Positions 23,254-29,298 of a stretch of DNA of 37,903 nt are shown here, in pieces. Origin of the DNA: a virus; IMG/VR virus record IMGVR_UViG_3300042353_000105, positions 1 to 37,903 of that record. One strand, written 5' to 3'. The stretch's first letter is position 1, and every line of letters starts with the position of its first letter. The position numbers and the translations under genes were made by a program. Below the pieces are notes generated by a model. It searched no databases, was not told where the DNA came from, and saw only the letters and a list, made by a program, of their open reading frames with translations.

Positions 23254-24788
23254 TAACTGCCCATCCAGCTTGTAGAAACTCCAGCGGGAGAATACCTGCT
23301 TGGAGAGCGTCTGTCAACGCGTCCTTGTCGAAAATCCTGTGATGCTACAGGAAAGGCAAACGTAACCGCTATGGCGTCCGCTGCGTCAGGTGACGCCAGC
23401 CCGCGTGACTTCATATCTTTCTTGCTTTCGAGGAATAGCGTACCCTTGCTGTCAGGCTTGGTGCGCGGGCTGATAAGGTCTGTTTTCAAGAACCTGTCGT
23501 TGGGCACATGGCCTGTGCGTAGCCAGTCACGCATGGCGCCCCACATCTCTGCGCGCTTGTTACCCCACATGATCTGATTCTTGGCTTTGTTGCCGAAGTT
23601 CACGCCGCGTATCTTGTACCGCTGTTCCTTCAACCTGTCTACGACGCCTGCGCCTAGCCCGCCTTCGTCGATGCAGACCAGTGCAGGCTTGAACTGCTCT
23701 ATGGCGTCAATGACGTAGCCAGCCACTTCCATCGTGTCAGCCCCGCGGTGTCTCCGCAACTCTAGGATGTCCCGGCCCTGCCGTATGGCGATGACGGTGG
23801 CATCCGCCCCAAAGCGTGCCGGGTCCACGCCTATGACAATGGGCGCGCTGTCATCTTTGACAGGTGGCCGTTTCATGGCATCATCAACCAGATTGCTGCC
23901 GATGAACTGGTCGTCACCTTCTGATGGGAAGTTACCGTAGACTTCGACACTGGCTTGGTAGCTGTCTGGCCCGTACTCGTCGATGATGCGCTGGTACAGG
24001 TGTTTGTCTGTACCCTCGACATCGCGGGCGTCGATGACGCGTGTTGACCAGAACGCCCGCTTGCTGTGGAATGTCTCGTAGAAATACCCTGTGTTGCGCC
24101 GCGGGTTGGAGAAAGCCAGATGGAACCGATGTGGTGTATTCTCTGTGAAGAACCCGTCACTCACCGACCAGATGCTGTCGGGGATACCGCTGGCTTCGTC
24201 GAAGATCAGCATTACACCGTCGAAGTTGTGGACCCCTGCGTATGCGTCGGGGTTCTCTTCAGACCACAGCCGCCCCTCGACTGACCAGTAGCGCGTGCCT
24301 TTCTTCAGGTCACGCTCGACCAGTTCCGTCAGCCACTTGGCTGGCATGATGCGTGTGGCAGCTATCTCGAACCAGTGACTGTTGAGTGACATCGCCAACC
24401 ACTTGGTAATTTCTGCCCATGTGACGGAGCGCAACTGCGCCTCGGAGTTTGCCGACACGATGGTAGTGCTGCCGATCCTTGACGACAGCATCCATATTGT
24501 TAGCCAACTGACTAGGGCGGACTTGCCAATACCGCGTCCTGACGCAATCGCCATCCGCGCTGTGCTGAAGTCTATCTTACCGTTGTTCTCTTTGATGTGG
24601 TCACGCAAGTCAGCTAGTATCTGGCGCTGCCATTTACGCGGGCCGGGGAAGTTCTCCAGCGGTGTGCCTGCTTGGCCCCACGGGAATGTGTACAGCACAA
24701 ATGCTAGTGGGTCATCCTTTAGAGATGGACTCCACAACCTTGCCATCAATTCCATTTCTTCCGATGCGCTGTATATCGGTGTTTGCAT
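23253..24788 (-). CDS. Terminase large subunit
   Basis: A 511-residue packaging motor. The ATPase half has Walker A at 82-90 (ASGRGIGKS) and Walker B at 192-200 (VMLIFDEAS). The nuclease half has GVDPARFG with D321, CIDEGG with D373/E374 and SPDAADAIAV with D467/D470, the three acidic metal sites of the RNase H-like domain. Length agrees with P22 TerL (499). It overlaps the small subunit gene by 77 bases and has its own AGAGGA ribosome binding site. It pumps DNA into the head and cuts concatemers. Confidence 0.96.
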   Translation of the reverse strand: MQTPIYSASEEMELMARLWSPSLKDDPLAFVLYTFPWGQAGTPLENFPGPRKWQRQILADLRDHIKENNGKIDFSTARMAIASGRGIGKSALVSWLTIWMLSSRIGSTTIVSANSEAQLRSVTWAEITKWLAMSLNSHWFEIAATRIMPAKWLTELVERDLKKGTRYWSVEGRLWSEENPDAYAGVHNFDGVMLIFDEASGIPDSIWSVSDGFFTENTPHRFHLAFSNPRRNTGYFYETFHSKRAFWSTRVIDARDVEGTDKHLYQRIIDEYGPDSYQASVEVYGNFPSEGDDQFIGSNLVDDAMKRPPVKDDSAPIVIGVDPARFGADATVIAIRQGRDILELRRHRGADTMEVAGYVIDAIEQFKPALVCIDEGGLGAGVVDRLKEQRYKIRGVNFGNKAKNQIMWGNKRAEMWGAMRDWLRTGHVPNDRFLKTDLISPRTKPDSKGTLFLESKKDMKSRGLASPDAADAIAVTFAFPVASQDFRQGRVDRRSPSRYSPAGVSTSWMGS

Positions 24789-25209
24789 TGGAGTTATCCT
24801 CTAGCTGGGGTATCTCTAGATACGTCCCTTCGATGACGCGCTGTTGGGCTTTCTCCAGTGCGCCTGTAATGCTTATCTGTTGGTCGATGTTTACGTCGAT
24901 CTGTTGCTTGGCTACCCAGCCGTGCTGATGCTTTAGTATCTCCAGTGCAGCCTTAGCGTCGCCATCGCGTGCCGCTTCGTACATGGTCTTGCCGGCGACA
25001 TACTCACCTTCGCTGCGCCCCTTGGCTTCAGCCATCTCGACCAGCGGGTCAGACTCCGCCAGCACGCGAAATTGCCGCGGCGTCATGCCGGCTGCCATAG
25101 CGAGGCTATCACCCTTTAGCCCGTAGCGGGCAGCTTCATAGATTGCCTCTAGCCGCGACTCGGTGGCCTGCGTCCGTTCTGGTGTAAATGGCAGTGAGTA
25201 AAATGTCAT
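24712..25209 (-). CDS. Terminase small subunit
   Basis: About 165 residues (P22 small terminase has 162). It begins MTFYSLPFTPERTQATESRL and has an N-terminal helix-turn-helix-like region (EAARYGLKGDSLAMAAGMTP, RQFRVLAES). A helical oligomerisation region follows (EYVAGKTMYEAARDGDAKAA), then ILKHQHGWVAKQQIDVNI and a polar tail that is encoded over the large-subunit start. It recognises phage DNA to begin packaging. A GTG three codons upstream (25218) is possible. I see no Shine-Dalgarno sequence before either start. Confidence 0.88.
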   Translation of the reverse strand: MTFYSLPFTPERTQATESRLEAIYEAARYGLKGDSLAMAAGMTPRQFRVLAESDPLVEMAEAKGRSEGEYVAGKTMYEAARDGDAKAALEILKHQHGWVAKQQIDVNIDQQISITGALEKAQQRVIEGTYLEIPQLEDNSNANTDIQRIGRNGIDGKVVESISKG

Positions 25210-25216
25210 TAGCTGC

Positions 25217-25245
25217 ACAATAATCTACTGGGAACAAATACGCAA
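25217..25245 (-). promoter_or_regulatory. Possible promoter for the terminase operon
   Basis: On the minus strand TTGCGT (25245-25240), a 17-base spacer, and TATTGT (25222-25217). The -10 box ends seven bases before the ATG at 25209, so transcription would start at or next to the start codon, consistent with the lack of a ribosome binding site. The boxes are imperfect; weak evidence. Confidence 0.3.
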
Positions 25246-25484
25246 CAGGCTTTGGTGCAGGGGTGCGATAAGATTTTTACAAATAAAAAAAATTGTTTGC
25301 GTACCGTGACCGTGTCAGCCACGCGGCGCTCGGCCCTGCCACCCCCTACCCCCTGCTCGACGCGTTCTGGCTTTGTTCTATGTGCTGGATTTTGGGTTGG
25401 CCTTTCCCTTATTGCGAGCCGTTAGCATTAAGAAAAACATATTGCGGCTGCTAACGCAAAGCAATTGCAACAATCCATGTGGCG

Positions 25485-25515
25485 GTAGGCTATGTAGGCT
25501 ATGACTTTTCAAGTC
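25485..25515. repeat. Iteron cluster A: two gtaggctat repeats plus palindrome
   Basis: Two tandem copies of gtaggctat (25485-25493, 25494-25502) are followed at once by the palindrome gacttttcaagtc (25503-25515; arms GACTT/AAGTC). The same unit recurs at 25557-25596 with three 9-mers. Confidence 0.92.
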
Positions 25516-25556
25516 GGCGATGAATTGAGAGGTGTGTTACTGTGTTAATACAGCAG

Positions 25557-25596
25557 GTAGGCTATGTAGGCTATGTAGGCTATGACTTTTCAAGTC
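25557..25596. repeat. Iteron cluster B: three gtaggctat repeats plus palindrome
   Basis: Three tandem copies of gtaggctat (25557-25565, 25566-25574, 25575-25583) followed directly by gacttttcaagtc (25584-25596). Same order and orientation as cluster A, 41 bases away. The 9-bp period is not a helical turn, so a protein would meet successive copies on rotating faces. Confidence 0.92.
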
Positions 25597-25647
25597 GCGC
25601 GAAAATAACGCGGCGTTACCGGGGGCGGGCCTAATACGTTTCACCCT

Positions 25648-25690
25648 ATATAGTATATAATATTATTCATTTTATTAATGACTATAACTT
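25648..25690. other. AT-rich tract between direct and inverted iterons
   Basis: A run of almost only A and T, including tatatagtatataatattatt and a TATAAT-like hexamer at 25656-25661. It lies between the direct 9-mers on the left and the inverted copies on the right, as an easily melted element in an origin would. It could instead contain a promoter; no good -35 box is visible at proper spacing. Confidence 0.6.
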
Positions 25691-25692
25691 CC

Positions 25693-25777
25693 ATAGCCTA
25701 CCTAGCCTACCTTATCCGCTAACGCGCGCGCTTAAGCCGTTTCGCGGTAGGCGATCAAGCCGCTTTCCATAGCCTAC
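25693..25777. repeat. Inverted and degenerate copies of the 9-bp iteron
   Basis: The reverse complement atagcctac is found exactly at 25693-25701 and 25769-25777. One-mismatch forms are ctagcctac at 25702-25710 and, in direct orientation, gtaggcgat at 25747-25755. With the five direct copies to the left, the region carries seven exact and two near copies within 300 bases. Confidence 0.85.
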
Positions 25778-25894
25778 CTTTCACCTATTTTCACTGGCAA
25801 TGCATTTTACGCTTGCAAGTGACCTCTTATTCTGCGACGGACGTATTGCAACACAATGTGTAGCGATATCGACACAACATAGGAGTGAGACAAT

Positions 25895-26731
25895 ATGTTA
25901 ATGCAAACTAAATCCGAATTGGCGCTGGCTTATGATATATCCGCGCTATCGTTAGATATCCAATTGCAGATTTTAGGCAACGATCACAACCGCTCGTTAT
26001 TTAGCCGCTTCCCCGATAAATTGCTTGGCATTGATACAAACGCCAAAACGATCAAGGGCGAAAAATACGGTATAAAAACGGCTATACTATATCTAATGCC
26101 AGCAATGGGAAGCGGCGTGCAATTGTGCGCTATGGCGTCAACCGCCGGTTGTGAAGGGCCTTGCCTATTCAAAGCCGGGCGCGGCGCTATGTCTAACGTA
26201 ATGTTATCGCGCCTACGCAAAACGCTATACTTCAATCAATACCGCGATCAATTCATGCTGCAATTGCAAAACGAGCTTATCCGCGAGCGGGCTAAGGCAA
26301 AACGCCGCGGTTATAAGCTTATCGTACGTCTAAACGGTACTAGCGACGTACGATGGGAAAATGTCGGCATTGGCTATGCATATGCAAATATCATGCAAGC
26401 TTTACCCGATATCCAGTTTTACGATTATACAAAGCTTGCCAACCGTAAACATATCCCGGCTAATTACGACCTAACATTTAGCTATAGCGGCGTGCCAGCC
26501 TATCAACCGTTTGTCGCTAAGGCCGTCGCTAATGGCGAGCGGATAGCGGTAGTATTCCGCAACCGCGCTATCGTTGAAGCAATGCTAGCCAATGGCGATA
26601 CGTTTTTAGGGCTTCCCGTCGTTGACGGTGACGATACGGATATCCGCCATTTGGACCCTAAGGGCGCTATCGTTGCGCTATACGCTAAAGGCCCGGCACG
26701 CCGCGATCAATCCGGCTTTGTTGTCGGCTAA
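25895..26731 (+). CDS. Gene product 88 (GP88) family protein
   Basis: A 278-residue protein with the marks of the phage GP88 family: a cysteine motif (C78, and GCEGPC with C86 and C90) followed by GRG, then RLNGTSD at 145-151 and FYDYTKL from 175. The function of this family is not established; the cysteines could bind a metal or cluster. It is the first gene of the rightward early operon and directly follows the iteron region. The start at 25895 has a strong AGGAGTGA site. Codon use differs from the late genes (frequent CTA, TTA, ATA, CAA). A role as early regulator or replication factor is a guess based on position. Confidence 0.83.
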   Translation: MLMQTKSELALAYDISALSLDIQLQILGNDHNRSLFSRFPDKLLGIDTNAKTIKGEKYGIKTAILYLMPAMGSGVQLCAMASTAGCEGPCLFKAGRGAMSNVMLSRLRKTLYFNQYRDQFMLQLQNELIRERAKAKRRGYKLIVRLNGTSDVRWENVGIGYAYANIMQALPDIQFYDYTKLANRKHIPANYDLTFSYSGVPAYQPFVAKAVANGERIAVVFRNRAIVEAMLANGDTFLGLPVVDGDDTDIRHLDPKGAIVALYAKGPARRDQSGFVVG

Positions 26732-26758
26732 CGTTAACTTAACTTGAAAGGATATATC

Positions 26759-26923
26759 ATGATTAACAATTGGACGGCTTGGGCAATCTTAACAGACGGT
26801 CAAAAAATAGCTTGGCCTAAGCTTAGGCAAGGGCAAGCCAAATGGCGCTTTGATTTTCTCAAGCGCGGTATGCTTTACCGCGGCGTCGCAATTAAGAAAT
26901 GCGGCTATCTGCAAAACGATTAG
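26759..26923 (+). CDS. Small early protein, Trp/Lys-rich (54 aa)
   Basis: ATG at 26759 with AAAGGA upstream; stop at 26921-26923. The protein begins MINNWTAWAILTDGQKIAWP and ends VAIKKCGYLQND. It is basic and rich in tryptophan, resembling a small beta domain. Its stop codon forms the first three bases of a long hairpin. Function unknown; the good ribosome binding site and position in the early operon support it as real. Confidence 0.68.
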   Translation: MINNWTAWAILTDGQKIAWPKLRQGQAKWRFDFLKRGMLYRGVAIKKCGYLQND

Positions 26924-26970
26924 CGCCATATTAGCCGCGCGACCGTTACCGCGCGGCGTTTATGGCGCTA
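26921..26970 (+). other. Long two-part RNA hairpin between early genes
   Basis: Outer arms TAGCGCCATA (26921-26930) and TATGGCGCTA (26961-26970) are perfectly complementary. Inside, GCCGCGCG (26934-26941) pairs with CGCGCGGC (26950-26957) around an eight-base loop. There is no T run, so this is not a standard terminator. It may be a processing site, mRNA-stabilising element or protein-binding structure. Confidence 0.72.
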
Positions 26971-27004
26971 ATGCCAGCAACAGTACAGTAAAGGACAATA
27001 TATT

Positions 27005-27241
27005 ATGATACGATCAATTGACACTATCGCGCGCGATATTAGCCGCGACTGGACCAAGCCATATTTCGGCGCGGTGCCCTATCTGGACGCGATGCATAGC
27101 CTGCAATCGATCCGCGACAAATACTATTACGACGACGCCGAATCCGTCGTACGCTATTTTCTAGCTAATGCCACGACGTGGAAGGGTGAAACCGCCCGGT
27201 CGATCAAAGCCGAGCTTAAAACGCTATTGAAGGGCGCCTAG
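27005..27241 (+). CDS. Small conserved early protein (78 aa)
   Basis: Begins MIRSIDTIARDISRDWTKPY, then FGAVPYLDAMHSLQSIRDKY, and ends with a basic, helical tail (SIKAELKTLLKGA). It is mostly helical. I have seen similar proteins near GP88-family genes in environmental phages. It has an AAAGGA ribosome binding site. The role is unknown. Confidence 0.78.
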   Translation: MIRSIDTIARDISRDWTKPYFGAVPYLDAMHSLQSIRDKYYYDDAESVVRYFLANATTWKGETARSIKAELKTLLKGA

Positions 27242-27244
27242 GCC

Positions 27245-27334
27245 ATGATAGCGCATATTATCGCCCTAATAGGCTTTGGCGCCGTTCTGGCGCTATCGAT
27301 AACCGCCATAATCATTACGTTAAAAGGACAATAA
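27245..27334 (+). CDS. Very small membrane protein (29 aa)
   Basis: ATG at 27245, stop at 27332-27334, three bases after the previous gene. Nearly the whole sequence (MIAHIIALIGFGAVLALSIT and AIIITLKGQ) is one membrane helix. No strong ribosome binding site of its own, so expression probably depends on translation of the gene before. It may be an inner-membrane peptide acting on the host; real but unproven. Confidence 0.5.
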   Translation: MIAHIIALIGFGAVLALSITAIIITLKGQ

Positions 27335-27337
27335 ACT

Positions 27338-27568
27338 ATGACACAGGACAGAAATTATTTGCGTATGCTATCGGATAGCGAATTAGTCCGTACGGCATTA
27401 GACCGTAACCATGAGCTAGCGGTAGTGCTAGCCGAACGGCTTAGCGAATTGCTAAACGTCGAAACGGAATTAGACGATGCGAAAAAGCTAATCGACGAAT
27501 TAAGCCACCGTTGCGATACTTGGCTTGCTGAAACGGTATCCTTGCAAGCGCAATTAGCCGCTAAATGA
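27338..27568 (+). CDS. Small coiled-coil early protein (76 aa)
   Basis: Starts MTQDRNYLRMLSDSELVRTA, then a leucine-rich heptad pattern through LAERLSELLNVETELDDAKK and LIDELSHRCDTWLAETVSLQ, so a coiled coil is likely over about residues 10-75. An AAAGGA site lies 11 bases upstream. Its stop overlaps the next tiny gene as ATGA. Function unknown; possible dimeric regulator or host-factor binder. Confidence 0.75.
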   Translation: MTQDRNYLRMLSDSELVRTALDRNHELAVVLAERLSELLNVETELDDAKKLIDELSHRCDTWLAETVSLQAQLAAK

Positions 27569-27624
27569 CGGCGCTATTAGCAGGCGCCGCACTATTCCTA
27601 TTAACCTTAATATTGGATGATTGA
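27565..27624 (+). CDS. Candidate 19-residue membrane peptide
   Basis: The frame MTALLAGAALFLLTLILDD starts in an ATGA overlap with the preceding stop and ends two bases before the next ATG. It is entirely hydrophobic until the final DD. The tight fit between two genes argues for translation by coupling, but it is too short to call with assurance. Confidence 0.35.
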   Translation: MTALLAGAALFLLTLILDD

Positions 27625-27626
27625 TT

Positions 27627-27782
27627 ATGTCACATGAACAAATTGCAATTGTTGCCTTGCTATCCTTGCAAGCCGTTACGTTAATCATTTTATGGCGGAC
27701 ACATTTGGATCGTGAATGGTTCCGCATGGCATGGCTACGCGAAGGCACCGAATTGCTAACCCTCAAGAAAGGGCAAGACTAA
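27627..27782 (+). CDS. Small single-pass membrane protein (51 aa)
   Basis: ATG at 27627, stop overlapping the next ATG at 27782. Begins MSHEQIAIVALLSLQAVTLI; residues about 5-23 form one membrane segment, followed by a charged tail (RTHLDREWFRMAWLREGTEL). It may be an inner-membrane protein with its C-terminal part in the cytoplasm. It is part of a set of three tiny hydrophobic gene products in this operon. Function unknown. Confidence 0.62.
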   Translation: MSHEQIAIVALLSLQAVTLIILWRTHLDREWFRMAWLREGTELLTLKKGQD

Positions 27783-28120
27783 TGGAATATTCACTGCGAA
27801 AACAAATCCAACACTTAGCTAGTTATATAAGCGATAGGAGCGTGATTGCTGCCTATATCAATAATGAGCACGGCTTGAACCTATCGACAGTCGATATAAT
27901 CGAAGTGACGGCGGATAACCGGCGGCGCTTCTACAGTCCAGATCATAAACCTATGATGCCATCGCCGCTGATCGTGACGCACAAGCGCAAAGGATATGAT
28001 GACCTAGCTATGGCGCTATTCAAGTACCATGCCGCCCGGTCATTCGGGCCGGAACAAAAATATTGGCTTGAACGGCTAAACGACAAGCGCGCCAAACCTA
28101 TAACAACAGTGGAGCTATAA
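27782..28120 (+). CDS. Conserved early protein with HTH-like start (112 aa)
   Basis: Starts MEYSLRKQIQHLASYISDRS, then VIAAYINNEHGLNLSTVDII, a pattern like a small helix-turn-helix used by phage regulators. The remainder is charged (KRKGYDDLAMALFKYHAARS). I start the gene at 27782, where the ATG overlaps the stop of the preceding gene, rather than at an upstream GTG. It could control early genes or bind the iteron region; neither is shown by the sequence. Confidence 0.7.
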   Translation: MEYSLRKQIQHLASYISDRSVIAAYINNEHGLNLSTVDIIEVTADNRRRFYSPDHKPMMPSPLIVTHKRKGYDDLAMALFKYHAARSFGPEQKYWLERLNDKRAKPITTVEL

Positions 28121-28121
28121 A

Positions 28122-28256
28122 ATGATTAAAATACCACAGCAAGCTGCGCCACTTGGGCGCAAATATCGCGTTTCGTCCGACAGTGCATGGCCGCTGCGCG
28201 GGCTAGACGGAAAAACGTTCGCAGAGCGCCGTAAAGAACGGGAGCAAGGCAAATGA
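28122..28256 (+). CDS. Small basic early protein (44 aa)
   Basis: Begins MIKIPQQAAPLGRKYRVSSD and ends KTFAERRKEREQGK. The start lies two bases past the previous stop, and its stop overlaps the next ATG (ATGA). GGAG lies seven bases before the ATG, inside the previous gene. Basic and short. No recognised family. Confidence 0.62.
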   Translation: MIKIPQQAAPLGRKYRVSSDSAWPLRGLDGKTFAERRKEREQGK

Positions 28257-28438
28257 GCCGCCCGATGTTCTACCCAATGGGAACGATGGCTGTAGGCGAT
28301 AGCGCGACTATGCCAGCCTCCAACAAGGGCGATGCAAAGCGGACAAGCCGCAACGTGTCGCAATACGGCATACGCAACGGCAAAGCCTTCAAGTGCCGCA
28401 CTGTGGGCGGCGTAACCTTCATAACTAGATGGATGTAA
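28253..28438 (+). CDS. Small early protein (61 aa)
   Basis: Begins MSRPMFYPMGTMAVGDSATM and ends KCRTVGGVTFITRWM. Ser/Arg/Lys rich with a likely beta hairpin in the C-terminal half. The start overlaps the previous stop by ATGA, and GGAG precedes it at good distance. Function unknown. Confidence 0.68.
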   Translation: MSRPMFYPMGTMAVGDSATMPASNKGDAKRTSRNVSQYGIRNGKAFKCRTVGGVTFITRWM

Positions 28439-28442
28439 GACA

Positions 28443-28622
28443 ATGACAGACCAAAACGGATATATGAAACTAACGCGCACCCCTGCGGTGCGGTCGCCTA
28501 GAGACCCAAACACTTTTACCAACCACCTTACCACCGAAAGCGGCGGGGTAGGCGAAAGGGTGACAGACGAAACCGCGACGCACTATCTGGTGCATCACTT
28601 TTGGATCGAAGAAAAGAAATGA
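28443..28622 (+). CDS. Small early protein (59 aa)
   Basis: ATG at 28443, stop at 28620-28622. Begins MTDQNGYMKLTRTPAVRSPR, then ERVTDETATHYLVHHFWIEE at the C-terminal end. The final region has clustered aromatic and histidine residues. Its stop overlaps the next start (28619). Codon use here returns to that of the late genes. Function unknown. Confidence 0.65.
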   Translation: MTDQNGYMKLTRTPAVRSPRDPNTFTNHLTTESGGVGERVTDETATHYLVHHFWIEEKK

Positions 28623-28885
28623 CGGACAAAATACCAGTCTACGTTCACGCCGCACGACCAGTATGGCGGGATGACCCTTGGCCGGATAACGGGTTCATAG
28701 ACCCCGCCGACATACGCTACCGCATCGACCCCAAGACAGGAAAGCCGCTACATATTTATGGCGACCTAGCCGTTTTGCTGAATGATGACGGAACTACCAT
28801 AACCGAACACTGGGGCGAAGATGGCAGACTTCACATGACCAGCTATCGAACAGTCCCCTATCCTAAAGATTGGAAACCAGAATGA
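28619..28885 (+). CDS. Small acidic early protein (88 aa)
   Basis: Starts MTDKIPVYVHAARPVWRDDP at an ATGA overlap with the previous gene. It has NGFIDPADIRYRIDPKTGKP and a beta-hairpin-like segment AVLLNDDGTTITEHWGEDGR. Rich in Asp, Pro and aromatic residues. No family recognised. Overlap with the next gene is again ATGA (28882-28885). Confidence 0.7.
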   Translation: MTDKIPVYVHAARPVWRDDPWPDNGFIDPADIRYRIDPKTGKPLHIYGDLAVLLNDDGTTITEHWGEDGRLHMTSYRTVPYPKDWKPE

Positions 28886-29034
28886 CCGACATTGAACAAA
28901 GGGCGCTGGTGGACGCCATTAAAGAATGCGACGATGGCGCATATTGCGAAACTGTGGTTGAATACGCAGACAAACTCCGCGCCGCACTGGAATGGCGCGG
29001 GCTGGAGATAAGGAGTATGAACGATGACCGATGA
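28882..29034 (+). CDS. Small acidic helical protein (50 aa)
   Basis: Begins MTDIEQRALVDAIKECDDGA and continues YCETVVEYADKLRAALEWRG; mostly helical and acidic, with two cysteines. It overlaps the previous gene by four bases and the next gene by eleven. A good part of the operon by layout; function unknown. Confidence 0.62.
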   Translation: MTDIEQRALVDAIKECDDGAYCETVVEYADKLRAALEWRGLEIRSMNDDR

Positions 29035-29203
29035 AGAAGCAGAAGCCTTTGAGGACTACGACAAGCGCGCAGAAGCTACGCTGGCCTATCGCCTGTTGGA
29101 GCATCTTGCCTTTCGGGGTGTGTTGACTGATGACGAAGTATGTCATTTGCGATACCCACCCTGCGAACTGATCCTAGACGCAGAAGCAGTGTGGGAAGAA
29201 TAA
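29024..29203 (+). CDS. Last gene of the early operon, acidic (59 aa)
   Basis: ATG at 29024, stop at 29201-29203. Begins MTDEEAEAFEDYDKRAEATL, then AYRLLEHLAFRGVLTDDEVC. Strongly acidic and helical. AAGGAG lies about eight bases upstream of the start, inside the previous gene. It ends just before a strong terminator. Small acidic phage proteins often block host enzymes or mimic DNA; no evidence for a target here. Confidence 0.66.
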   Translation: MTDEEAEAFEDYDKRAEATLAYRLLEHLAFRGVLTDDEVCHLRYPPCELILDAEAVWEE

Positions 29204-29241
29204 TAAAAAACCCCCGGCGGAGTGAGGACGCCGGGGGTTTA
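29204..29241. terminator. Bidirectional terminator between convergent operons
   Basis: A perfect 12-base stem, AAACCCCCGGCG (29208-29219) and CGCCGGGGGTTT (29229-29240), around a nine-base loop, with an A-run on one side and a T-run on the other. It separates the rightward early operon (ending 29203) from the leftward replication operon (ending 29299) and can serve both. Confidence 0.93.
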
Positions 29242-29298
29242 ATCAGGTTAGCGGAGCATTGCCAACCCTAACAGTATATCATCGCTATATATCAGATG

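Larger units (their letters stand above)
25210..25894. promoter_or_regulatory. Divergent non-coding control region, candidate replication origin
   Basis: The only long gene-free stretch (about 685 bases). It separates the leftward late operon from the rightward early operon. It holds tandem 9-bp repeats, two copies of a 13-bp palindrome, inverted copies of the 9-mer and a 40-bp AT-rich tract, all between 25485 and 25777. The left part (25219-25480) holds an A-run and no repeat I could find. Nested repeats plus AT-rich DNA at a divergence point fit an origin, an operator for an early regulator, or both. No small gene with a good start was seen here. Confidence 0.7.

Noticed and set aside
25485-25777. 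CRISPR array
   Set aside because: The 9-base repeats are tandem with no spacers of regular length, and no cas gene is present; the Cas4-like nuclease is of the DUF2800 phage type.
25813-25874. Promoter for the GP88 operon
   Set aside because: TTGCAA hexamers at 25813 and 25846 have no acceptable -10 box at 16-18 bases, so no promoter is claimed.
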